Positions 8,429 to 15,951 of a DNA stretch of 64,000 bases are shown piece by piece; positions within the stretch are counted from its first letter, which is position 1, and the number at the start of each line of letters is the position of its first letter. The notes below the pieces were generated by a model. It did not search any database. It had not been told where the DNA came from and saw nothing but the letters and a program-made list of their open reading frames with translations. A program made the position numbers and the translations under genes. This stretch comes from Cellulosilyticum sp. I15G10I2 (GTDB lineage Bacteria; Bacillota; Clostridia; Lachnospirales; Cellulosilyticaceae): assembly GCF_900095725.1 (NCBI RefSeq), contig NZ_FMMP01000009.1, positions 603,497 through 667,496 of the forward strand, in the 5' to 3' direction.

Positions 8429-9914
8429 ACTCTTTTAGCCTCCCATATCTCTTAGTTAGTTCATATATTCTTGTATGCAGTTTTTCTGTCAGCGCGTCTT
8501 TTTTCATACGCCACCTCCAGTTAATACCTAAAGTTGAAGGCAGGTTCATACGCGCTTCATTACCTAACCCCAAAAAATCTTGCATAGGCGCTATGGCAGT
8601 CTTTCCAGTGCTGCTCCATGCACCTCTTATAAAGCCCCAGTGATAGCCTTCTTTTTTATCAAGCTTAAGATATCTTTTGGCATGTTCTACGTCCTTTTTA
8701 TTCCCTGTTGTATGCATCCAGCCAAGGGCCGTGTCATTATCATGTGTTCCTGTATAGACTATACAGTTTTTATTATAATTATGTGGTAAATAGTCACTTT
8801 CTTCTCGCGTATCAAAGGCAAACTGAAGGATCTTCATGCCCGGATACCCTGTTACATCTCTAAAATCTATGACTTCTTGTGTAAGATAACCTAAATCCTC
8901 AGCAATAATTGCCACCTCTCCAAGCTTTTTATAAATAGCATCAAAGAGCTTCATAGCTGGGCCTTTAACCCATTTACCCTTTTCGGCTGTTTCATCTCCA
9001 AAAGGTATTTCCCAATAAGCTTCAAAGCCTCTAAAATGATCTATTCTCACCACATCATACAGTTTAAGACTTTCTTTAATCCTATCTATCCACCAACTGA
9101 ACCCTGTTTGCTCTAAGTATTCCCAGTCATAAATAGGATTACCCCATAGCTGTCCTGTATCTGAAAAAGCATCTGGCGGACATCCCGCTACAACAGTTGG
9201 TTTCTTATGTACATCCAGTTTAAATAATTCTGTATTTGCCCAAGTATCAGCACTGTCTATAGCTACATAGATTGGAATGTCTCCTATTATCTTTATGCCT
9301 AAGCTATTAACATAGGCTTTTAGCGCTCTCCATTGTTTAAAAAACTGATACTGTACAAAAATCCAATACTCAATCTCCTCTTTTAAGGCTATCTTATAGG
9401 CTTCAAGCGTCTTTTTATCTCTTAGTTTAATAGCTTCATCCCACTCTTGCCAACTTAAAAGCTTCATTTTATTTTTGATAGCCATATACACTGCATAGTC
9501 TTCAAGCCATGCCTTATTTGTTTCTTTAAAATCAGCTATTTCCCCTTTTAACTTATCTTTTCCATTATTATAAGCAACTTTTAGGACTTTAAACCTATTT
9601 TCAAACAACTTACCATAGTCTATCTCAGTCTCATCTGTCCCAAAATCTACATTTTCAAAGTCTTCTTTTTTTAGAAGGCCTTCTTTTTCAAGTAATTTAA
9701 AATCTATAAAATAAGGATTACCTGCATAAGCTGAAAAAGCCTGATAGGGTGAATCTCCATAACCTGTATGCCCTAAGGGCAGTATCTGCCAATAACTTTG
9801 ACCTGATGCTTTAAGAAAATCTGCAAACTTAAAGGCCTGTTCCCCAAATGTCCCTATCCCATAGTCTTCTGGCAAAGAAGATATGTGCATCAAAATGCCA
9901 CTTGCTCTACTCAT
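8418..9914 (-). CDS. malQ: 4-alpha-glucanotransferase (GH77)
   Basis: Complete 498-residue amylomaltase. It disproportionates maltodextrins and so supplies glgP with chains long enough to phosphorolyse. GH77 features visible include IIGDIPIYVAIDSADTW, VRIDHFRGFEAYWEIP (nucleophile Asp in the RIDHFRG block), IIAEDLGYLTQEV (acid/base Glu) and YTGTHDNDTALGW. The start is placed at the ATG giving MSRASG, preceded by GGGTGA. An upstream in-frame ATG adding seven residues has no good ribosome binding site. It is the first gene of an operon with glgP, and the operator-like sequence at 9950 lies 36 bp upstream. A near-duplicate occupies the left edge of the window. Confidence 0.96.
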   Translation of the reverse strand: MSRASGILMHISSLPEDYGIGTFGEQAFKFADFLKASGQSYWQILPLGHTGYGDSPYQAFSAYAGNPYFIDFKLLEKEGLLKKEDFENVDFGTDETEIDYGKLFENRFKVLKVAYNNGKDKLKGEIADFKETNKAWLEDYAVYMAIKNKMKLLSWQEWDEAIKLRDKKTLEAYKIALKEEIEYWIFVQYQFFKQWRALKAYVNSLGIKIIGDIPIYVAIDSADTWANTELFKLDVHKKPTVVAGCPPDAFSDTGQLWGNPIYDWEYLEQTGFSWWIDRIKESLKLYDVVRIDHFRGFEAYWEIPFGDETAEKGKWVKGPAMKLFDAIYKKLGEVAIIAEDLGYLTQEVIDFRDVTGYPGMKILQFAFDTREESDYLPHNYNKNCIVYTGTHDNDTALGWMHTTGNKKDVEHAKRYLKLDKKEGYHWGFIRGAWSSTGKTAIAPMQDFLGLGNEARMNLPSTLGINWRWRMKKDALTEKLHTRIYELTKRYGRLKEYDK

Positions 9915-9949
9915 CAAAATCACCCACTTTATCATTTATCTAAAATCCT

Positions 9950-9976
9950 GGTATCCTTTTCGGTACCGTTTCCATT
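9950..9976. promoter_or_regulatory. Operator-like sequence, copy 2 (malQ-glgP operon)
   Basis: Begins GGTATCCTTTTCGGTACCG and continues GTTTCCATT. The centre CGGTACCG is a perfect 8-bp palindrome. It is nearly identical to the site at 5598-5624 and lies 36 bp before the malQ start. It is a good candidate for LacI-family repression of the operon, by inference. Confidence 0.6.
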
Positions 9977-10110
9977 ATTAATTTTATTATGGTTTCTATT
10001 AAATGTCAATATGTATATTTAACTCGTAGTTGCAAAATAAACCATTTAACTGTTTTTATTTTGCATAAACCTATATTTTTTTATATAATGGGAATTATAA
10101 TCCATATCTT

Positions 10111-10145
10111 TATATATAGATTTCACATCTTTTAATTTGAGTTAG
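10111..10145. promoter_or_regulatory. Recurrent TATATAGATTTCACATC motif
   Basis: This sequence in the malQ-fruK divergent gap matches the block at 2012-2046 over about 30 positions. A reversed copy of its core is found at 42924-42938. Its strand and role are unknown; it may be a promoter element or a regulator site. The rest of the 293-bp gap holds only the operator at 9950 and AT-rich sequence. Confidence 0.4.
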
Positions 10146-10207
10146 TTAAAATAATTTTATGGCATGTAACCTACTATTTGATAAAATAAATATTTGGAGG
10201 TAGAAAA

Positions 10208-11119
10208 ATGATATACACTGTTACAATTAACCCATCTTTAGATTATGTTATGCATTTAGATGCACTTAATATAAACCAAACAAACCGCAGCACTAAAGAA
10301 GAAGTCTATCCCGGTGGTAAAGGCATCAATGTTTCCATTGTACTTAAAAATCTTAACATAAGAAATAAAGCTTTAGGTTTTATTGCGGGCTTTACTGGAC
10401 ATGAAATAGAACGTTTAGTTAATCACTACGGCGTAGTAAGTGACTTTATCAATCTTGATAGGGGTAATTCCAGAATTAACGTCAACCTTAATAAAATAAA
10501 TAACGCGCGTAAAACAGTGATTAACGGCATTGGCCCAAAAGTTACGCCACAGGACATCCGTGATCTTAATGAAAAGCTTGCAGCCTTAAAAGACGGAGAC
10601 TTCCTAATATTAGCAGGAAGCATTCCAAATGGTGTTTCTGATGATATTTATAAAAAAATCTTAAAAAGTTTACCAGATAAGCAAATCAATTTAGTTATAG
10701 ATGCAACGGGCGAACTCCTTTTAAGCACGCTAAAATACAAACCTTTTCTTATTAAACCTAACCATCATGAGCTTGCTGAAACTTTTGGTGTCGAGATAAA
10801 AAACGAGGATGATATTGTCATTTATGGCAGAAAGCTTCAAGAAATGGGGGCTCAGAATGTCCTTGTTTCTTTAGGTGAAAATGGTGCTATTTTACTTACT
10901 CATAATGGTGATATCATCAATGCACCTATACTAGAAGGAAACGTTGTAAATACAGTAGGCGCTGGTGACTCCATGGTAGCAGGGTTTGTTGCAGGCTACT
11001 TAAAAACAAATGATTTAAAACAAGCACTTAGATGGGGTGTAGCTGCCGGCAGTGCAACTGCTTTTGCACCTTGGCTGGCTACCAAAGACGATATAGATGA
11101 ACTGCTTACGAGGTCATGA
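10208..11119 (+). CDS. fruK: 1-phosphofructokinase (PfkB family)
   Basis: Cytoplasmic PfkB-family kinase of 303 residues that most likely phosphorylates fructose 1-phosphate to fructose 1,6-bisphosphate. It starts MIYTVTINPSLDYVM, typical of FruK/LacC. It has the PGGKGINVS substrate block near residue 38 and the ATP/anion-hole motif NTVGAGDSMVAGF near residue 250, whose Asp is the catalytic base. The ribosome binding site is GGAGG. No fructose PTS or FruR gene is adjacent, so tagatose-6-phosphate kinase is a possible alternative. The final codons and stop lie in an 8-bp tandem repeat, so repeat slippage would alter the C-terminus. It is divergent from malQ. Confidence 0.88.
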   Translation: MIYTVTINPSLDYVMHLDALNINQTNRSTKEEVYPGGKGINVSIVLKNLNIRNKALGFIAGFTGHEIERLVNHYGVVSDFINLDRGNSRINVNLNKINNARKTVINGIGPKVTPQDIRDLNEKLAALKDGDFLILAGSIPNGVSDDIYKKILKSLPDKQINLVIDATGELLLSTLKYKPFLIKPNHHELAETFGVEIKNEDDIVIYGRKLQEMGAQNVLVSLGENGAILLTHNGDIINAPILEGNVVNTVGAGDSMVAGFVAGYLKTNDLKQALRWGVAAGSATAFAPWLATKDDIDELLTRS

Positions 11120-11133
11120 GGTCATGAGGTCAT
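11110..11133. repeat. Three tandem copies of GAGGTCAT over the fruK stop codon
   Basis: GAGGTCAT is repeated perfectly three times (11110, 11118, 11126). The TGA stop of fruK falls inside the array. A change of copy number by slippage would change the untranslated tail but leave the stop in place, because the first unit already ends the frame. Confidence 0.8.
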
Positions 11134-11142
11134 AACCCTCAC

Positions 11143-11180
11143 TTTTGAATAACCGTCCCCTAAAATGGTCCCTAAAATGA
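11143..11180. repeat. REP-like remnant (AACCGTCCCC)
   Basis: Contains AACCGTCCCC followed by a second TGGTCCCT. It is similar to the cores at 5753-6066 and 12778. It lies in the 158-bp gap between fruK and argC and is probably a decayed copy of the same dispersed element. Confidence 0.4.
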
Positions 11181-11277
11181 GCGCCAAATACCACCTAAGT
11201 ACTTGACTAATTCTATTTTAATGTTAAAATGTATAATTATAAGTTTTTATTAATTTTTATTCAAAGGAGCCTGCTTT

Positions 11278-12246
11278 ATGGGAGATAAAAAATTTAATGT
11301 TTATGTAGACGGCCAAGCTGGTACTACTGGACTTAAAATAAACGAAAGATTAGTTAGTCACCCTTATATTAATATCTTAACAATAGCCGAGGACAAACGT
11401 AAGGATTATAACGCCCGCAAAGAAATGATCAACTCTGCTGACATTGTCTTTTTGTGTTTACCAGATGATGCTTCACGTGAAGCTGTATCTATGGTTGAAC
11501 CCGCTAATGTTCATACTAAAATTATTGATGCAAGCACTGCGCATCGTACACATCCTGACTGGACATACGGTATCCCAGAACTTAGCCCAGAAGCTAGAGA
11601 GCAAATAGCTGCTTCAAGCCGCACCTCCGTTCCTGGATGCTATGCAAGTGCTTTTATATTACCTGTTTATCCTTTAGTTAAAGCTGGTATTATTCCTGCT
11701 GACTATCCTGTTACATGCCACGGCATATCTGGGTACAGTGGTGCCGGCAAACCTATGATTGCAGAATATAACCACGAAGACCGTGACACTTTATACCCGT
11801 ATCATGGCAGTCCCCGCCACTATGGCCTTGGACTAACCCATAAGCACATACCAGAAATGAAACAAAAAACAGGCCTTAAATACGCGCCAATCTTTTCACC
11901 CATTATTGCTGATTATTACAAAGGGCTTGCTGTTTCACTTCAATTTCATACCCGCTTACTCGGTAAGTCTGTAACGTCGCTGGATGTACATGCATATCTT
12001 GCCGATTATTACTCTGGGCAGAACTTTGTTAAAGTAATGGACTTTAACCCTACTTCATGTAATGGCGAGCCTTTCTTTAACCCTCTTGCTTGCAATGATA
12101 CAAACATGGCTGAGATCTTTGTATTTGGTAACAATGATCAGATAATGATTATGACTCGCCTTGATAATCTTGGAAAAGGTGCTTCTGGCGCAGCTGTTCA
12201 AAATATGAATATTATGCTCGGTTTAGATGAAACGATTAGTTTATAA
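11278..12246 (+). CDS. argC: N-acetyl-gamma-glutamyl-phosphate reductase, type 2
   Basis: NADP-dependent reductase of arginine synthesis that makes N-acetylglutamate semialdehyde from N-acetylglutamyl phosphate in the cytoplasm. At 322 residues it fits the shorter type 2 family. The N-terminal dinucleotide-binding loop is VDGQAGTTGLKINERL, and the catalytic Cys is in SVPGCYASAFILP near residue 120. The ribosome binding site is AAGGAG. No other arginine genes adjoin it: it stands alone between fruK and a strong bidirectional terminator. The type 2 form is common in both Proteobacteria and Clostridia. Confidence 0.93.
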   Translation: MGDKKFNVYVDGQAGTTGLKINERLVSHPYINILTIAEDKRKDYNARKEMINSADIVFLCLPDDASREAVSMVEPANVHTKIIDASTAHRTHPDWTYGIPELSPEAREQIAASSRTSVPGCYASAFILPVYPLVKAGIIPADYPVTCHGISGYSGAGKPMIAEYNHEDRDTLYPYHGSPRHYGLGLTHKHIPEMKQKTGLKYAPIFSPIIADYYKGLAVSLQFHTRLLGKSVTSLDVHAYLADYYSGQNFVKVMDFNPTSCNGEPFFNPLACNDTNMAEIFVFGNNDQIMIMTRLDNLGKGASGAAVQNMNIMLGLDETISL

Positions 12247-12254
12247 TCATGGCT

Positions 12255-12310
12255 AACACGAAAATAAAGAGGCATTCCTATTGGTAGGAATGCCTCTTTA
12301 TTTTCGTGTT
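12255..12310. terminator. Strong bidirectional terminator
   Basis: A perfect stem of about 26 bp (arms 12255-12280 and 12285-12310) with a TTGG loop. It is GC-rich at the centre (GAGGCATTCC) and A/T-rich at the base. It sits between argC and the convergent small-protein gene and probably serves both. Confidence 0.9.
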
Positions 12311-12373
12311 GTTCTTTAATTTCTTGAATTATATTTCATTTTGTGGAGGGTATGAATTTATCTTTCTCAATAA

Positions 12374-12679
12374 CTATTTATGTCTCATTTTATCTTGTAA
12401 ATTTTGAACTTGTTCTATTGTTTTATCAGCTAATCTCTCAGCGCCTTGTTTAAGGTTGTGAATACCCTCTGCCGCTTTATGACTGAGATTTTCACTTCCT
12501 GCAATAGCTTTGTGCCCAAGATCTTCAACCTGATTTAACGCCTTATGACCAAGATCTTCCATTTGGTTTAATGCCTTATGTCCCATAACCTCTGCATTAT
12601 TTTTTACTTTATCAGTAAAATGTTCCACTTTGCTTTGTTGCTTATCTACTATATTAATCATATCGTTTTTATCATGCAT
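12374..12679 (-). CDS. Small 11-residue-repeat amphipathic protein
   Basis: Unrecognised soluble protein of about 101 residues. Its middle is built from consecutive 11-residue units: MGHKALNQMED, LGHKALNQVED, LGHKAIAGSEN, LSHKAAEGIHN and LKQGAERLADK, then TIEQVQNLQDK. The spacing and the Lys/Glu/Ala-rich pattern resemble the amphipathic 11-mers of group 3 LEA proteins and apolipoprotein-like helices, so a stress-protective or membrane-surface role is possible but unproven. The start is set at the ATG giving MHDKNDM because AAGGGGTGA lies just upstream; the earlier GTG overlaps that site. No signal peptide or membrane segment is present. It is transcribed alone, towards the terminator at 12255. 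Confidence 0.7.
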   Translation of the reverse strand: MHDKNDMINIVDKQQSKVEHFTDKVKNNAEVMGHKALNQMEDLGHKALNQVEDLGHKAIAGSENLSHKAAEGIHNLKQGAERLADKTIEQVQNLQDKMRHK

Positions 12680-12777
12680 TACAGTCACCCCTTTTAATAT
12701 TATTATTAGCGACTTTTAATTTTGTATGCATGAACAATAGCTTTTCCTAATTATTCCTCTACAAAACTCAAATTTTA

Positions 12778-12830
12778 AATAACTGTCCCCAAATTCTGTC
12801 TCCAAGTTCTCCCAAGCGCTTCAAACGCCG
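12778..12830. repeat. REP-like remnant in the gap before the HD-GYP gene
   Basis: Contains AACTGTCCCC and a related CTGTCTCC. It is the same core as the elements at 5753-6066 and 11143. The surrounding ~290-bp gap holds only AT-rich promoter-like sequence; TATAAT occurs at 12921. Confidence 0.4.
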
Positions 12831-12982
12831 CCATCAACGCTAAATAATAGGAATAATTATGAATCAATAACATATTTATATTTTATATATAAATTTACAA
12901 TAAGTGGTATGATAATATGTTATAATAGCTATATACTTGTCGTTTGTTGTCTTATTTCTATAAAGACTGATTCGGAGGATTA

Positions 12983-14254
12983 ATGATGCAGTCAATCACT
13001 TTAAAGCATATTTTAAAAATTATTCAAAATTCATTTAATACGCTAGATACACGACTTTCAGGGCATGGCAATCAAGCTGCTTATATTCTGTGGAAAATAC
13101 TCGAGAGTAAAGGCGGTTATAGCCAGAAACAAATGTTAGAATTCTGTGCACTTGCTGTTTTCCATGATATTGGCGCTTATAAGACTGAAGAACTTAATGA
13201 GATCTTAAAATTTGAGGTCATTTCTCCCCATAGTCATTCAATCTACGGCTCTTTATTCATTAAATACTTTTCTCCATTAGCTGATAAATCTGATATCATT
13301 TTGTATCACCATTTGGACTATATCAATAAAGATAAAGTTTCTTCAAATCATTTAGATGAGGCACTGCTTCTGCACCTTGCAGATCGTATTACAATTATGC
13401 TGAAAAAAAGTGGTCTCATTGACTATACAAGTCTTTATCAGTTAGCTGATGTTAAATTTTCTAAAGAGGATATTCTTTTATTTGCGAGGGCTGATAAAGA
13501 GCATGCTATAAGCAAAAAAATTCTCAATGATACATATGCCGATGAATTATATACATTCTTTGAATCTCAAATACTTACGCACGAAGAACTTTTAGCTTAT
13601 TCACGTATGTTTGCATACTCTATTGACTTTAGAAGCGAACATACCGTCTATCATACCATTATGGTTACTGAACTTAGTCGTCTTCTTTGTTTGAAACTAG
13701 GTGTGGATGAAACAACCACAAGAAACGTTGCCTTCGGCGCTCTCATGCATGATATCGGCAAATTCTCTACGCCAGTTTCTATTCTTGAAAAGCCCGGTAA
13801 GCTTACCTATGAAGAGATGAAAATTATGAAAAATCATGTAGTTGTAACCTTTGAAATTCTCAAAGATCTTGGATTTAAAGAAATAATCGATATTGCATCT
13901 TACCATCACGAGAAATTAGATGGTACAGGCTATCCTTTTGGCCTTCAAGGAGACGAGCTGTCTTTTCCGGCGCGGATTGTTATGATTACTGATATTTTCA
14001 GTGCCTTACTCGGTAAACGCAGCTATAAGGAGCCTTTTCCTAAGGAACGTATTATTAGTATTCTCAACGATCTGGCTTACCGCGGTAAAATTGATGATTA
14101 TATTATAGAAGTTGTGGTGTCAAACTATGATGAGCTCGTTGAAGAACTTCATTTAAGTTGTCAAAATACTTTTGAACAATATAAAAATATCAAAAAAGAA
14201 TACACTTCGATAACCGCTTACTTTGATAAAAGCTATGATCATATTTCTTGTTAA
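12983..14254 (+). CDS. HD-GYP domain protein (probable cyclic-di-GMP phosphodiesterase)
   Basis: Cytoplasmic protein of 423 residues with two HD modules. The N-terminal one (about 20-170) has HDIGAYKTEE and later HSHS/HH histidines. The C-terminal one (about 215-390) is a full HD-GYP domain with MHDIGKFSTP near 254 and HHEKLDGTGYPFGL near 308. HD-GYP proteins hydrolyse cyclic di-GMP using two or three metal ions bound by these histidines and aspartates. The ribosome binding site is GGAGG. There is no receiver or membrane domain, so its input signal is unknown. It stands alone between terminators. The first HD module could be regulatory or a second phosphohydrolase. Confidence 0.9.
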   Translation: MMQSITLKHILKIIQNSFNTLDTRLSGHGNQAAYILWKILESKGGYSQKQMLEFCALAVFHDIGAYKTEELNEILKFEVISPHSHSIYGSLFIKYFSPLADKSDIILYHHLDYINKDKVSSNHLDEALLLHLADRITIMLKKSGLIDYTSLYQLADVKFSKEDILLFARADKEHAISKKILNDTYADELYTFFESQILTHEELLAYSRMFAYSIDFRSEHTVYHTIMVTELSRLLCLKLGVDETTTRNVAFGALMHDIGKFSTPVSILEKPGKLTYEEMKIMKNHVVVTFEILKDLGFKEIIDIASYHHEKLDGTGYPFGLQGDELSFPARIVMITDIFSALLGKRSYKEPFPKERIISILNDLAYRGKIDDYIIEVVVSNYDELVEELHLSCQNTFEQYKNIKKEYTSITAYFDKSYDHISC

Positions 14255-14280
14255 TTAAAATAAATCCTCTAAATACATCT

Positions 14281-14311
14281 AAGCCGTATCTTACTAAAAA
14301 AGATACGGCTT
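14281..14311. terminator. Bidirectional terminator overlapping the DUF1294 gene end
   Basis: AAGCCGTATCTT and AAGATACGGCTT form a perfect 12-bp stem with a small loop. It ends the HD-GYP gene. It also contains the last codons and stop of the convergent DUF1294 gene, so the hairpin is partly coding on the minus strand. Confidence 0.8.
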
Positions 14312-14569
14312 TAAAAGTATCCAAAAGACTACTACTTGCACAATAAGTATAAAAGGGATTCCGAGCTTAAAATACCAATGTTTTGTTTTGTGCCTGCAGA
14401 TACGCATTCCTATCAAGCTTCCTATACTGCCACCTATCAAAGCTATTACAAAAAGCGTGCGTTCTGATAATCTGTATCGTTTCTTAACAGCCCGCCTCTT
14501 ATCTTCCCACATGCTCCAAAAACCAATGATACTCATGACTATAATGTAATATCCAAAATATATTCCCAC
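14294..14569 (-). CDS. DUF1294 family small membrane protein
   Basis: Membrane protein of 91 residues with three hydrophobic segments (about 1-17, 38-55 and 70-88). The conserved middle is DKRRAVKKRYRLSE, GGSIGSLIGM and RHKTKHWYFKLGIP, which is the signature of the DUF1294 family. Its function is unknown; some relatives are fused to cold-shock domains, but this one is not. It starts at GTG with GGGGGA six bases upstream. It is convergent with the HD-GYP gene, and its last codons form part of the terminator. Confidence 0.85.
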   Translation of the reverse strand: MGIYFGYYIIVMSIIGFWSMWEDKRRAVKKRYRLSERTLFVIALIGGSIGSLIGMRICRHKTKHWYFKLGIPFILIVQVVVFWILLKPYLF

Positions 14570-14756
14570 TTAGGCTCCCCCTTGTTCTTTTACCAACATT
14601 TTTGGCAAATATGTATGCAGCAAGATTAGCAGGGTTCTCATGATCTTTAATTTTTTTATTTAATCCTAGAATACCCGAACGCGCTATACATTAAAAGTAT
14701 AGCATAAATTTTGAGAGACTAGCAATTATCTGCTGCACGGTAAAAATAAGTATTAT

Positions 14757-14799
14757 AAAAAGGCCATAACACATTCAATAACTGTAGATGTTATAGCCC
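14757..14799 (-). terminator. Terminator of the kdgK-like gene at 14822
   Basis: GGCTATAACA and TGTTATGGCC (as read on the minus strand) form a 10-bp stem with one G-U pair, followed by TTTTTAT. It is located just after the stop codon at 14822. Confidence 0.85.
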
Positions 14800-14821
14800 T
14801 CTATATTTATAAATTAATCAT

Positions 14822-15763
14822 CTATTTTCTTAAATTTATAAAATCACTTAGCTTCTCCCTCGTCGGCAAGCCTTCGTTATCCCCTTGATGCATAACCTGC
14901 AGTGCGCCTATGGCATTTGCTCTGTTGATACACTCCTCAATGGTGAGCCCTTCTAAGAGCGCACTCATATAGCCCACTGCAAAACCATCTCCAGCGCCTA
15001 CAGTATCCACTACCTTTTCTACTCTATAGCCTTCAAAGTAGTTTTCTTCTTTTCGGGTTCTCACATAAGCCCCTTTTGGACCTAGTTTTATGACTACCGT
15101 TTTTACGCCCTTATCTAGATAGAACTGTGCAATGTCTCTCTCATGCTCGTAGCCTGTTAAGATTTTACCTTCCGAAATGCCTGGAAGTACTGTGTCACAG
15201 CGAAATGCAATTTTATTAATCGTAGCAACCATATCTGCCGAATCCTTCCATAAGCTTAATCTAAGATTAGGATCAAACGAGGTACTTAGTTTGCTGTTTT
15301 TAGCCTTTTCGATAAGATATAACAAGGTTGCTCTTGATTTATCTGATAACGCGGGAAAGATTCCTGTTAAATGAAAGTGATTGAATCCCTTCATATCAAT
15401 ATCATCCACATCATCAACCCTTAAGTTAGATGCTGCCGAACCATTACGATAATAAGCTACATCAGGATCGCCAACAGAAGTTTTGCCTTTTAACTGAAAG
15501 GCTGTTGGAAAATGATCATCATAACAAATGAGACTAGTATCTATATTTTCTTTTTCAAGAAAATCTATTAGGTATTTTCCAAAGGGGTCTCTTCCTAGTT
15601 TTGTGATGTAACACACTTCATGTTCTAGTCTCTTAAGCCCTATTGCAACATTCATTTCAGCACCGGCTGCTGACTTTTTAAAATTTGTTACTCTGTCTAA
15701 AGTACCTTCTTCTTCTGCAATGAATAACGCCATGGGTTCTCCAACTAAGATTACTTTCGCCAT
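14822..15763 (-). CDS. PfkB sugar kinase, 2-keto-3-deoxygluconate kinase-like
   Basis: Cytoplasmic PfkB-family kinase of 313 residues. The N-terminus is VILVGEPMALFIAEEEG, the substrate block is AAGAEMNVAIGLKRL, and the catalytic anion-hole motif VDTVGAGDGFAVGY lies near residue 245 with Asp as base. The overall pattern matches 2-keto-3-deoxygluconate kinases, which feed pectin- or uronate-derived KDG into KDPG. It is transcribed separately from the neighbouring kinase, because terminators bracket it. Having a second, different KDG-type kinase next door suggests that one may prefer another substrate such as fructose or a deoxy sugar. That specificity cannot be read from sequence alone. Confidence 0.82.
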   Translation of the reverse strand: MAKVILVGEPMALFIAEEEGTLDRVTNFKKSAAGAEMNVAIGLKRLEHEVCYITKLGRDPFGKYLIDFLEKENIDTSLICYDDHFPTAFQLKGKTSVGDPDVAYYRNGSAASNLRVDDVDDIDMKGFNHFHLTGIFPALSDKSRATLLYLIEKAKNSKLSTSFDPNLRLSLWKDSADMVATINKIAFRCDTVLPGISEGKILTGYEHERDIAQFYLDKGVKTVVIKLGPKGAYVRTRKEENYFEGYRVEKVVDTVGAGDGFAVGYMSALLEGLTIEECINRANAIGALQVMHQGDNEGLPTREKLSDFINLRK

Positions 15764-15855
15764 AGTACTTCCTCCTCTATAATTTCTTACTTAGTCTATA
15801 TTATATAACACTAAAGTTCTGACTGTTAGAATTTATAAATTGATATACGTATAGT

Positions 15856-15902
15856 TATAAAAAAACGATTAAAGAATAGGGTCTTTAATCGTTTTTTTAT
15901 AA
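15856..15902. terminator. Terminator between the two sugar kinase genes
   Basis: A 15-bp perfect stem (15861-15875 with 15882-15896) with A- and T-tracts on both sides. It ends the kdgK-eda operon on the minus strand. Confidence 0.9.
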
Positions 15903-15951
15903 TAAATTAGGAAAGGTCATGTTACCTTGGTCTATATGTTTAGCTAATTAC

